Shown in pieces: positions 52,513-59,696 of a stretch of DNA of 64,000 bases. The stretch's first letter is position 1, and each line of letters begins with the position of its first letter. Both the position numbers and the translations under genes were made by a program. The stretch is from Bog-532 sp963824545 (GTDB lineage Bacteria > Actinomycetota > Actinomycetes > Streptosporangiales > Streptosporangiaceae), in NCBI GenBank assembly GCA_963824545.1, contig CAWGPP010000033.1, positions 62,001 to 126,000 on the forward strand. The letters run 5' to 3'. The notes under the pieces are model-generated. The model saw nothing but the letters and a program-made list of their open reading frames with translations, did no database searches and was not told the DNA's origin.

Positions 52513-52688
52513 CCGCGCGGCGTGAGAGCCGCCGTCTCGCCCGCGAGCGGCGCCAGGCGGACATGGCCGTGATCAAGGTTCTCTATCCGCACATGAGCTG
52601 GCGGCAGATTGCCGTCATGGTCCGCAGCGCGCGTCACGTGCGATTGCTCGGCGGCGAGACGCTGGAGCGTGCCCTCGGCCGGCGATAA
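52509..52688 (+). CDS. Small basic HTH-like protein (59 residues)
   Basis: GTG start overlaps the preceding stop. A basic N-terminus (RRESRRLARERRQADMAV) is followed by YPHMSWRQIAVMVRSARHVRLLGGETLERAL, which reads like a helix-turn-helix (SWRQIAVMVRSA). It could bind DNA; family unknown. Confidence 0.55.
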   Translation: MTARRESRRLARERRQADMAVIKVLYPHMSWRQIAVMVRSARHVRLLGGETLERALGRR

Positions 52689-52904
52689 CCGGCCGGCCCC
52701 GCGCGAGGTGGTGCTCGGCGCGGTGTCATGGGCAGCCCGGAGGCCCTGGCTGCCAGCCACGCAGCCAGGGCTTTCGTGTCCCTGATTAAGGCGGCGGGTG
52801 AGCAGGGGGCCCCCGATTGCGTGTGGTGGCCGGCCCGCGCTTATCTTGTGCCTGATTCCCAGACGGCAGCGACGTTCGTCACTGGCAAAGGAGGAAACAA
52901 GAAC

Positions 52905-53174
52905 ATGGTGACCCTGTGCATCCACTGGGACGACGTTGAGGCCATCCTGCTCGCGGACGGCTGGCACGACGTCGCCGAAGACAGCGCGCTGTGCATCGGC
53001 GCCTACGAGTACACGGATGCCGCCGAAGTCCAGTGGGAGACCTTCGGCGGGACGAGCGGGGTCGGTGACAGGGGCTTTGAGTTCCGCGACGCCGTGACCG
53101 GCTGCATCATGTTCGGCCCCGTCACCTCGATCCTGGCGGTGCGGATGAGCAAGGAGCCGCGGCACCCTGACTAA
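52905..53174 (+). CDS. Hypothetical protein (89 residues)
   Basis: Start at ATG 52905 because AAAGGAGG precedes it; the frame is open from 52728 but without such a site. Begins MVTLCIHWDDVEAILLADGWHDV; acidic with a mixed alpha/beta look and a C-terminal AVTGCIMFGPVTSILAVRM. No family recognised. Confidence 0.6.
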   Translation: MVTLCIHWDDVEAILLADGWHDVAEDSALCIGAYEYTDAAEVQWETFGGTSGVGDRGFEFRDAVTGCIMFGPVTSILAVRMSKEPRHPD

Positions 53175-53331
53175 GCGATAACCGCTGACGCGGCAGCGCG
53201 GGAATTGTCATGCCCTGAGCCCCTGAGCCGCCCGCCCCATGCACGCACCCGCTCCCGGCCCGGGAGGCCGCAGATTTGCCGCTGAGAGGCGTACGGGCAG
53301 GCCTGAGCGCCTCTCACCGAATGCAGGGAAC

Positions 53332-53847
53332 ATGACGACCGGCAAGAGCACCGGCAAGCCCGCTGAGCCTGATATGGACCCGGGCAGCTACCCGGTATCC
53401 GTGGTCGAGGGCATAGCCCAGGCCGTCATCCGCGCCGCGCTGCCCGCCGACCGGGCCGCGATGTGGCAGGCGTACCTCGCCGGGCTGGAGCTGGCCGCGG
53501 AACTGAGCCCGGATGTGATGCCGTGGGAAACCACGCAGCCGGTGACCCGGATGCCCGCCCTGCTGGCCAGGGACACGCTGAAGGCGGTGCTGACCGCCGT
53601 CCGCGATCGGGGCGAGCAGTCCCGGCTGGCGAAGATCGGCCAGGGCGCGGCGGAGAAGGCAGAACGCAGGCTGGAGAACAGCCCTGATTGCGAGGCCCCG
53701 GGGAAACTGCCCCTGCAGCACTGCGCAGCCTGCGGTAAGCCGTACCGTCCGCAGCGGCCGCACAGCACGTACTGCGGCCCGAACTGCCGCGCGGCCGCCT
53801 ACCGCGCCAGGAGAGCGTCACGGCAGGGCGCCCCGGTGGCGCGATAG
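53332..53847 (+). CDS. Hypothetical protein with C-terminal zinc finger (171 residues)
   Basis: Start at ATG 53332 (frame open from 53239). A helical body (VVEGIAQAVIRAALPADRAAMWQAYLAGLELAAEL, KAVLTAVRDRGEQSRLAKIGQGAAEKAERRL) is followed by CAACGKPYRPQRPHSTYCGPNCRAAAYRARRAS, a treble-clef-like finger with CxxC and CxxxC pairs and a basic tail. Seen in proteins of actinobacterial mobile elements; function unknown. Confidence 0.6.
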   Translation: MTTGKSTGKPAEPDMDPGSYPVSVVEGIAQAVIRAALPADRAAMWQAYLAGLELAAELSPDVMPWETTQPVTRMPALLARDTLKAVLTAVRDRGEQSRLAKIGQGAAEKAERRLENSPDCEAPGKLPLQHCAACGKPYRPQRPHSTYCGPNCRAAAYRARRASRQGAPVAR

Positions 53848-54060
53848 CGGCCAGGACCGCCAGCCGGCAGGCATCCCGCCGGGAACGGTGAACCGGGTAC
53901 CGGATGATGCCGCCCGATGTGGCCGTGTGCCGTGATCAGCGACATGATTGGCTGCCCTGCCGCCGTCCTGGTAACCCTGGCCCAGCTTGAGGATGCCCGG
54001 CAATAACGGGATCAGGGCAAACGTCCCGCAGGCCAGGGCATGCGCAGGCCAGCCGGCCAG

Positions 54061-54113
54061 GGACCAAAGTCCTTTCCCCGTGCAGTGGCACATGATTAGC
54101 GCGTATCACGGGC
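54061..54113 (+). promoter_or_regulatory. Palindrome plus GTATCAC motif, copy 3 (ribbon-helix-helix gene promoter)
   Basis: GGACCAAAGTCC (54061-54072, GAC-CAAA-GTC) is followed 31 bases after GTC by GCGTATCACGGGCATGA, whose ATG is the start of the next gene. Copies 2 and 3 agree at 16 of 18 positions around the motif (TTAGC..GTATCACGGGC). The preceding 53848-54060 holds no gene I can support. Confidence 0.55.
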
Positions 54114-54362
54114 ATGAGTGCTGTACCTAGAATTGTCGGTATGGGCAAGAAGACCAGCGTCTACCTCAGTGACGACCTGGCGGAGGCCATCCGCGCGTCC
54201 GGCCAGAGCATCCCCGACCTGATCAGGCTGGGCCTGCAGGCCGCCGAGCTCGCTCGCGCGAACCGGCTGGCGGATGCGGTGGAGCAGCTGGCGGGGCAGG
54301 CGGAGAAGCTGACCGGGCTGCTGCAGGAGGGCTACCGGATCGTGCCGCGCGGTACCGAGTGA
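54114..54362 (+). CDS. Ribbon-helix-helix (CopG/MetJ-type) protein
   Basis: 82 residues. GKKTSVYLSDDLAEAIRASGQSIPDLIRLGLQAAE is the beta-strand then two-helix pattern of ribbon-helix-helix DNA-binding proteins, followed by a helical tail (LADAVEQLAGQAEKLTGLLQEGY). Likely a small repressor of the element; it would bind short palindromes such as those nearby. Near-leaderless start behind the GTATCAC motif. Confidence 0.75.
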   Translation: MSAVPRIVGMGKKTSVYLSDDLAEAIRASGQSIPDLIRLGLQAAELARANRLADAVEQLAGQAEKLTGLLQEGYRIVPRGTE

Positions 54363-54384
54363 ACTAACTACCCCCGCCAAAATA

Positions 54385-54470
54385 GTACCGACTACTCTCG
54401 GTACACAGTGCTGACCTGCGCAGACTCTATACCAACCCTAGCGGTATACCGCTAGAACATGGTAGAGTCT
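54385..54470. promoter_or_regulatory. Clustered palindromes upstream of the resolvase (candidate res/operator site)
   Basis: GTACCGACTACTCTCGGTAC (54385-54404, 7+6+7), CTAGCGGTATACCGCTAG (54438-54455, perfect 18 bp), and an outer pair AGACTCTA/TAGAGTCT (about 54422 and 54463) flanking the latter. Several dyads directly ahead of a resolvase gene is the usual structure of a res site that is also its operator. The TA-centred 18-mer is the best core candidate. Confidence 0.55.
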
Positions 54471-54474
54471 ATTC

Positions 54475-55056
54475 ATGAGCATCAAGCAGGTGAAAGCGGC
54501 AGCGTGGTACCGGGTCAGCACCGGCCACCAGGACAGCGACAACCAGATTCCCGACGTGGAGCAGTTCACCAGCCACCATGGCTACGCCCTGGCCACGACC
54601 TACACCGTGTCCGACACGGCATGGAAGGATGGCGGCGGGCCGGAGTACAAGAAGACCCTGCAGCAGGCGCTCGATGACGCGCACGCGGGCCGGTTCTCCG
54701 TGCTGGTTGTGTGGCGGCTGGACCGGATCTGCCGTAACGGCGCCGAGGAGGCGCTGCGGCTGATCCGGATGTTCCGCGAGCGCGGCTGCATCCTCGTCTC
54801 CGTGCATGAGTCCTGGCTGAACGGCAGCCCGGAGGTGCAGGACGTGCTGGTGGCGTTCGCCGGCTGGATGGCCGCCGAGGAGTCGCGCAAGCGCAGCGAG
54901 CGGATCAGGGCCGGGCTGGAGCGCCGGCGCGCGGAGGGCCTGCCGGTCGGCCGGCAGGCGGGCAGCAAGGACAAGAAGAAGCGGTCCCGCAAGGGCTATG
55001 TCGCTTCCTGGGAGGACGGCAAGCGGCGCGAGGCTGCTCAGCAGAAGGCGAGCTGA
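54475..55056 (+). CDS. Small serine recombinase (resolvase/invertase)
   Basis: 193 residues. Catalytic segment AAWYRVSTGHQDSDNQ (Ser15), then FSVLVVWRLDRICRNGAEEALRLI and GCILVSVHESWLNGSPEVQDVLVAFAGWMAAEESRKRSERIRAGLERRR (the E-helix). The C-terminus is basic (KDKKKRSRKGYVASWEDGKRRE) where classical resolvases have a helix-turn-helix, so DNA recognition may differ. It may resolve element dimers or invert a segment. Confidence 0.88.
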   Translation: MSIKQVKAAAWYRVSTGHQDSDNQIPDVEQFTSHHGYALATTYTVSDTAWKDGGGPEYKKTLQQALDDAHAGRFSVLVVWRLDRICRNGAEEALRLIRMFRERGCILVSVHESWLNGSPEVQDVLVAFAGWMAAEESRKRSERIRAGLERRRAEGLPVGRQAGSKDKKKRSRKGYVASWEDGKRREAAQQKAS

Positions 55057-55061
55057 GAGGC

Positions 55062-55205
55062 ATGATTACGCAGGCACATATGCCCTGCCCGGCCTGCGGG
55101 CACCGCTGGACCTGGGCAGCCACGCTGCCCGGCGGCCAGCCGGCCCGCGAATGTCCCATGTGTTCATGGTCCGAGGTCGGCCCGGTGCCTGAACGCCGCG
55201 CATAG
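55062..55205 (+). CDS. Tiny zinc-ribbon protein (47 residues)
   Basis: ATG five bases after the resolvase stop, with GAGAGG overlapping the junction. MPCPACGHRWTW and ARECPMCSWSEVG give a textbook CxxC...CxxC ribbon with a Trp-rich middle. Ends at TAG 55203. Function unknown; it may help the resolvase or the element's transcription. Confidence 0.65.
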   Translation: MITQAHMPCPACGHRWTWAATLPGGQPARECPMCSWSEVGPVPERRA

Positions 55206-55259
55206 CCGGTACCCGGTACCCGTAACGCTGCGCCGCAGGTGAGCGCCGATTCACAGGGC

Positions 55260-55454
55260 ATGAGCATCATGTCAGCCGCTGTCATCCCGGCGCCCCGTTC
55301 CCGGGCATCAGGCCCGCCCCGCTGCTGCCGGTGCGGGGAGCACCCGGCGGTGTACCCGGGACAGCGGGCTGCGGATGCCGTGCTGTGCGGTGAGTGCGTG
55401 GCTGACGAGCTGGCGGTCAGCGTGCATCTGGAGCCCCCGGTGCCGGCGCGCTGA
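55260..55454 (+). CDS. Small Cys-rich protein (64 residues)
   Basis: ATG 55260 (a later ATG at 55269 and a GTG at 55239 are also possible). PPRCCRCGEHPAVYPGQRAADAVLCGECVADEL holds CxxC and CxxC pairs, a second ribbon of the same general kind as its neighbour. A strong terminator follows. Confidence 0.55.
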   Translation: MSIMSAAVIPAPRSRASGPPRCCRCGEHPAVYPGQRAADAVLCGECVADELAVSVHLEPPVPAR

Positions 55455-55473
55455 CCCGATTGCCTGGGCACGG

Positions 55474-55509
55474 GCCCCGGCTGCCCTTGTGATGGGGGGC
55501 AGCCGGGGC
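55474..55509 (+). terminator. Intrinsic terminator with 13-bp stem
   Basis: GCCCCGGCTGCCC (55474-55486) pairs perfectly with GGGCAGCCGGGGC (55497-55509), 10-base loop, followed by the T-rich TCTTGCTTGT. It ends the resolvase/zinc-ribbon unit. Confidence 0.8.
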
Positions 55510-55530
55510 TCTTGCTTGTGCCTGCGGGCG

Positions 55531-55664
55531 GGTAGCGCGTATCACCCCTGAGCGCTCTGCTGGTGCGGCTGATCCCCATACCGATTTGCAGGGCGTACGA
55601 ACGTGGTGAGGCCGGGTCGTTTCTCCGAAGGTTCCGGCCCGGCCTCACCGCAGAACCTTCGGAG
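55531..55664 (+). promoter_or_regulatory. GTATCAC motif copy 4 and interleaved-stem RNA leader burying a Shine-Dalgarno
   Basis: TAGCGCGTATCAC (GTATCAC 55539-55545) is followed about 60 bases later by four pairing segments in the order A (GTGAGGCCGGG, 55606-55616), B (CTCCGAAGGTTC, 55623-55634), A' (CCCGGCCTCAC, 55638-55648), B' (GAACCTTCGGAG, 55653-55664). A pairs with A' (11 bp) and B with B' (12 bp), all perfect, but the pairs cross and so compete or form a pseudoknot. B' contains most of the GGAGG (55661-55665) nine bases before the ATG at 55675. Translation should be off when B:B' forms and on when A:A' forms. Confidence 0.65.
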
Positions 55665-55898
55665 GTGAGCGGCTATGGCCGCAGATTCAGGCATCAGGCA
55701 GGGCGAGGTCGTGCCGTGGGGCCCGCGTGCCAGCGTGACCCTCTCCGGCAGCGGCCAGGAGGAGTGGTCTTACCACGATTTCGTGCGGGTGCTGCTGGAG
55801 ATCGACAGCCGCAGCGCCTGGCTGAAGGTGCGCGTCATCGGCGCGATCGAAGCCAGTGAGCTGCCCCGCATTTTCCGGACAGGGAGTTTGCGGTTAAT

Positions 55899-56807
55899 TC
55901 ACGCGGCTTCCTGCGCGTTCAGGTACTCGTCAAGAACCTCTTGCGGTGTCCTGTATCCGAGGCCCGAGTGGAGACGAGTACGATTATAGCGAAGCTCGAT
56001 CCACCGCGCAATATCGTTTCGGGCCTTTTCCCGGGTCGGGTAAACGGTACGGTAGACGAGCTCGTTCTTGAGCGTCCCGTTCAGGCTCTCGGCCAGCGCA
56101 TTGTCATAGCATATCCCGGTGCGGCCCACGGACTGGCGCACATTCAGTTCTTTCAGTTCCTTCGCGAACTCGCCTGAGGTGTAGTTACTTCCGCGGTCGC
56201 TGTGGAATACGGCACCTTCCGGAAGGTCGATGTTCCGGGCGGCCATCCGGATCGCGTCCTTGATGAGCGGCGTCTTGTAATTATCGTCCATCGCCCAGCC
56301 GACGATCTTACGGGTCGCGCAGTCGATGACTGTCGCGAGGTAAATCCACCCTTCCCAGGTCCAGATGTAAGTAATATCGCCGACCATCTTCTGGCCTGGC
56401 TTTTCCGCGGTGAAGTCGCGGCGGACGAGATCCGGGATCGGCCCGGCCTGGCCGTCCTGCTCGGTCAGCGAGTGCCGCCACGGCTTCGGCTGGCAGGGCT
56501 CGAGTCCCAGCTCGCGCATGGCGGAGCGTACGAGCTCGGGGCTGCACTGCTCGCCGCCGCGGACCAGCGCGGCGTGCATGCGGCGGTAGCCGTATTCCTC
56601 GTTGTTAGCCTTGAAAAGCGCCTCGATCTTGATTTTCAGCAGCTCGCGTCTTTTTGCGGCCGCACTTTGCGGCCGCGACCTCCAATCGTAGTACCCGGAT
56701 TTCGAGACTCCCAGCCATTCGCATGCCTGGGTGACAGTGGGAGCGCATGCCTCATCCCCGGCCAGGGTGGCGCATTCCGCATCGGCGAACGCGTACTTCT
56801 CGCTCAC
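55899..56807 (-). CDS. IS3-family transposase OrfB (DDE integrase core)
   Basis: 302 residues, GTG start overlapping the orfA stop. An HTH_21-like N-terminus (GVSKSGYYDWRSRP, YGYRRMHAALVRGG) is followed by the rve catalytic core: VGDITYIWTWEGWIYLATVIDCATRKIVGW (first Asp), FHSDRGSNYTSGEFA (second Asp) and CYDNALAESLNGTLKNELV (Glu), then the NDIARWIELRYNRTRLHSGLGYRTPQEV tail. Cuts and joins the IS ends; usually made as an OrfAB fusion by frameshifting at the overlap. Confidence 0.95.
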   Translation of the reverse strand: MSEKYAFADAECATLAGDEACAPTVTQACEWLGVSKSGYYDWRSRPQSAAAKRRELLKIKIEALFKANNEEYGYRRMHAALVRGGEQCSPELVRSAMRELGLEPCQPKPWRHSLTEQDGQAGPIPDLVRRDFTAEKPGQKMVGDITYIWTWEGWIYLATVIDCATRKIVGWAMDDNYKTPLIKDAIRMAARNIDLPEGAVFHSDRGSNYTSGEFAKELKELNVRQSVGRTGICYDNALAESLNGTLKNELVYRTVYPTREKARNDIARWIELRYNRTRLHSGLGYRTPQEVLDEYLNAQEAA

Positions 56808-57094
56808 CGTTGCTCCTTCGCGAAGTACGCCGCAGCTTTTCTGAGGAAGGCTACTTCCATTTCAAGCTCGCGGTTACGGCGCTCGAGTTCCCGGACTCGC
56901 TCGTCATCCGGCGTGCCCTCCGGGATCGGCTGCCCGGCGATCTCTTTCTTGTACGCCTTCACCCAGAAGCCCAGAGTCGTATCATTCACTTCAAGTTCCC
57001 GAGCGACCTGGGCAATGGGCAGTGAGTTATCGACCACCTTCCTGGCGGCCTGCTCCTTAAACTCAGGAGTGTATCTTTTAAATTTTCCCGGCAC
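56804..57094 (-). CDS. IS3-family transposase OrfA (HTH protein)
   Basis: 96 residues. RYTPEFKEQAARKVVDNSLPIAQVARELEVNDTTLGFWVKAYKKE is the HTH_Tnp_1 domain binding the inverted repeats. A leucine-zipper-like ERVRELERRNRELEMEVAFLRKAAAYFAKE mediates oligomerisation. It ends in the GTGA overlap with orfB. Confidence 0.94.
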   Translation of the reverse strand: MPGKFKRYTPEFKEQAARKVVDNSLPIAQVARELEVNDTTLGFWVKAYKKEIAGQPIPEGTPDDERVRELERRNRELEMEVAFLRKAAAYFAKEQR

Positions 57095-58084
57095 TCGATC
57101 CCGTTCCTTTCCAGATAAGAATCCTATTGGACCCCTGTCCGGAAAGTTTGGGGCATCTCACAGGTACGGCAGGGAGACGCTGCGCCGGGTGGCGGAGGAC
57201 ACTGGCATGGCGCACGCCACGGTGCTGAATTACCGGGCGCTGGACAAGGCGTTCCCGGAGGCGGAATTTGGAGCTCCAAATTGCCCGGCTGGCGTGGCGC
57301 TGGCCTTCATCGCCCTGGATGACAGGAAAGCGCTGGTCAGCCGCGAGGAGCCGTGGACGGTGGCGGAGGCCAGGGCGTTCGTCGCGGAGCGGGAGCTGGC
57401 CGCCCGCGAGAAATCCAGAACATTGGAAACTTCGCCGGCGGGCAAGCGCGGTCGTGGCCGTCCCCGGAAGCCGCCGCGGTCTCCGCAGTCTCCGCAGCCG
57501 TCGCTGAGGAACGCGGATCTGGCCAGGGCGTCCCGGCCAGGCGCGGAGCCCGCCGGGCCGGTATCACCCTTTGTGGCAACTGACCCTGGCCCGGCTGCCC
57601 GCAAGCCGCCCGCCGGGCGCGATCCGGAGCCGCGGGTACCGGGACTGGCGGAGCTGAAGGCGGAGAACGCGAGGCTGGCGGCTGAGAGCGCGGGCCTGAC
57701 GGTGAAGCTGACTGCGGCGGAGCAGGAGATTGCGCGGCTGAAGGCGGCGCACCCGGACGTGGTGCAGGCTGAGGAGATCAAGGTGCTCACCGCGCAGCGG
57801 GACGCGCTGCGGGGCGAGGTTGCCGGCCTGAAGGCGGAGCTCGCAGACGCGCTGAGCGCCGCTGAGCGGGACGGCCTGGACGCTGACTCGCTGACGGAGA
57901 CGGAGGCCGCAGATTCAGCCGGTGGTGGCGGCCAGGGGCCTTCTGGTCCGTGCGCCAACCAGAACTGCGGGCGGCCGGGGACGCCGTTCCTGTACGACGG
58001 TGAGGAGCAGACGGGCAGGTTCATCTGCGATCGGTGCTTTGCCAGGGCGTCGGCCAGGGACGAGCTGCTGTCGAGGAGGGTGGC

Positions 58085-58429
58085 GTGACCGTTCCTGATT
58101 CTGAGCCGTGCGCCGCCCTGCAGGCGCGGATCGCGGAGCTGGAGGCGCAGATTGCGGAGCTGCAGGAGCAGTGCGCCGGGCTCGAATCCCGCCTGCAGTT
58201 CCGCGTCTGCGGGCAGGACGGGGCGGTGCTGGCGGAGGTGGCCATGCCGGGCGGCGCCCTGCGGACCGGTCATCTGTGCCGCGCTCACATTGTCCTGCTG
58301 AGTTCCACCCCGTTCGCCCCGCGCCCGGTGACCGGGTTCGGCGGCCAGAGCGGCCGGTGCGGCTGGATGGTTCCGGCCGAGGAGGCCCTGGCGGCGGATT
58401 CCGTGGAGATGGAGGAGGTGACCGGGTGA
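58085..58429 (+). CDS. Coiled-coil hypothetical protein (114 residues)
   Basis: GTG overlaps the preceding stop. A heptad-rich segment (ALQARIAELEAQIAELQEQCAGLESRL) is followed by a compact region with Cys residues (FRVCGQDGAVLAEV, GHLCRAHIV, GRCGWMVP). No family recognised. Translationally coupled to the AT-hook gene. Confidence 0.6.
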   Translation: MTVPDSEPCAALQARIAELEAQIAELQEQCAGLESRLQFRVCGQDGAVLAEVAMPGGALRTGHLCRAHIVLLSSTPFAPRPVTGFGGQSGRCGWMVPAEEALAADSVEMEEVTG

Positions 58430-58809
58430 CCGCGTTTGAGCCCGAGGACGGCATCCTCGATGTGCTCGCCGCGGTGCAGGCCGCCCGGGAGGACCGGAAG
58501 GCTGACCTGGACCTCATCCTGCGGCACGGGGACGCGGCGGACATGCTCATCGCCGCGCTGAAATTGCTCATCGAGGCGGCGGATGAGGGCGATGTCACGC
58601 CGGAGCTCTGGCGGTCCTGGGCGATGAGCGCCTGGTGCCGGAGGCGATTACGCGATCATGAGCGAGACAGCGGACGAGGCCGAGCTGGCGCTGGCCGGCG
58701 TGGCCGCCGACATCATCGAATCCATCTCGATGGCCCGCGCCATGGAGCTGACCGCCGGCCTGCCCGGCCCGCCGCGGCGGCCGCGCGAGCTGACCCCGCG
58801 GCAGCGTGA
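58426..58809 (+). CDS. Hypothetical protein with helical N-terminus (127 residues)
   Basis: GTG overlaps the preceding stop (GTGA). Residues 1-75 look real (DGILDVLAAVQAAREDRKADLDLILRHGDAADMLIAALKLLIEAADEG, PELWRSWAMSAWCRRRL). The last 50 residues are Arg-rich and overlap the next gene by 152 bp out of frame, so the true end may be earlier through a missed stop or frameshift. Confidence 0.45.
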   Translation: MTAFEPEDGILDVLAAVQAAREDRKADLDLILRHGDAADMLIAALKLLIEAADEGDVTPELWRSWAMSAWCRRRLRDHERDSGRGRAGAGRRGRRHHRIHLDGPRHGADRRPARPAAAAARADPAAA

Positions 58810-59560
58810 TCTTGCGGATAACCATGATCTGGCTACCACGGACCGGCCCGGCCGGCCGCATTGTGCATATTGCGGCGGCACCGCCGGGAAGCTGGTCCCG
58901 GGCCCGGACAGGGAGTTCCTGGGCGATAAGGCCGACCATTTCTGCTCCGACGAGCGGGCGTGTATCGCGCGGCGCGAGCGGCGTTACCCGCTGGACCCGT
59001 CCAAGGTGCCGCCGGAGCTGATGGATCTGGCCCGGCGCCAGGATGAGGCGGACGCGGCCCGGCTGCCCGCCCCGCCCCCGGAGCCCGAGAGCCAGCCCCA
59101 GCATGAGCACGAGCACGAGATTCTGCCCGGCTGGCAGGCCACGCAGTACGGCGCATGGGATACCGCCGGCGGCTGGCATCCCGGCCCGAACCGGTTTTAC
59201 GCCGATGCGTGGGCGGCCTCGCCCTGGAGTCATACTCTCCGCAACCCGCGGCACCATACGCATCTGCTCGGCCCGCAGGCGCCCGGCCTGTACGGGCACG
59301 GGACCGGGCAGAGCGCGTACAGCAACGCCGCCAGCGGCCAGCAGGGCGCCGGGCAGGCCCCGGGCGACGGTGGCCAGGGTGACCGGGAGATCCCGCCTGA
59401 GGGCGTCCCTGAGAGCCTCAGGGCGGTGCTGGAGGCCAGGACCGGGGGCGCCGGGGACATCCCGATGGCGCCGCAGGCGGCAGCCGCCCCGGCCCGTCCT
59501 GCCCGGCGGCCGCGGGGACCGCAGTACGGCCGGCGCCGTGGCCGGGTCCGGCGGCGGTAA
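58658..59560 (+). CDS. Hypothetical element protein with Cys/His cluster (300 residues)
   Basis: Begins MSETADEAELALAGVAADII. A zinc-binding segment CAYCGGTAGKLV...HFCSDERACIARRERRYPLDPSKV, then low-complexity EPESQPQHEHEHE, an aromatic stretch (GAWDTAGGWHPGPNRFYADAWAASPW) and a basic Arg-rich tail (GPQYGRRRGRVRRR). No family recognised. The overall build (finger, linker, basic tail) suggests nucleic-acid binding. Confidence 0.6.
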   Translation: MSETADEAELALAGVAADIIESISMARAMELTAGLPGPPRRPRELTPRQRDLADNHDLATTDRPGRPHCAYCGGTAGKLVPGPDREFLGDKADHFCSDERACIARRERRYPLDPSKVPPELMDLARRQDEADAARLPAPPPEPESQPQHEHEHEILPGWQATQYGAWDTAGGWHPGPNRFYADAWAASPWSHTLRNPRHHTHLLGPQAPGLYGHGTGQSAYSNAASGQQGAGQAPGDGGQGDREIPPEGVPESLRAVLEARTGGAGDIPMAPQAAAAPARPARRPRGPQYGRRRGRVRRR

Positions 59561-59696
59561 GCCAGGCTGCCCGGCAGGGCCGGGGCTTCTTGCGGCTCTC
59601 GATGCCATTCCTGCTCAACTGGGCCGGGTTCCTCATTGCCCGTGCCCGGCGAAGGTGGCCGCCGGGCAGCCTGCCTTAAACGGCACAACTTCCGAT

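Larger units (their letters stand above)
55857..57160 (-). mobile_element. IS3-family insertion sequence, 1304 bp, with CAG target duplication
   Basis: Terminal inverted repeats begin TGAGCTGCCCC on the left and (complement) TGAGATGCCCC on the right, both continuing into TTTCCGGACAGGG. CAG flanks both sides (55854-55856 and 57161-57163), a 3-bp target duplication usual for the family. It contains overlapping orfA and orfB on the minus strand, both intact, so the copy may still be active. Confidence 0.9.
55675..58088 (+). pseudogene. AT-hook/coiled-coil DNA-binding protein, interrupted by an IS3-family element
   Basis: The parts 55675-55856 and 57164-58088 join in one frame when the IS and one copy of the CAG duplication are removed, giving 368 residues. 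Features in order: an N-terminal YHDFVRVLLEIDSRSAWLKVRVIGAIE, a helix-turn-helix (YGRETLRRVAEDTGMAHATVLNYRALDKAF), the AT-hook GKRGRGRPRKPP, Pro/Ser linker, a coiled coil (LAELKAENARLAAESAGLTVKL onward to about 320) and a zinc ribbon (CANQNCGRPGTPF, FICDRCFARAS). The layout resembles KfrA-like plasmid maintenance proteins. A leader RNA precedes it. The interrupted 5' piece would make only about 104 residues. Confidence 0.8.

Noticed and set aside
53934..54006. 24-codon frame in the gap before the ribbon-helix-helix gene
   Set aside because: Too short, no ribosome site, no conserved feature.
54385..54455. Possible CRISPR-like repeat spacing in the palindrome cluster
   Set aside because: The dyads differ in sequence, there are no regularly spaced identical repeats and no cas genes anywhere in the window.
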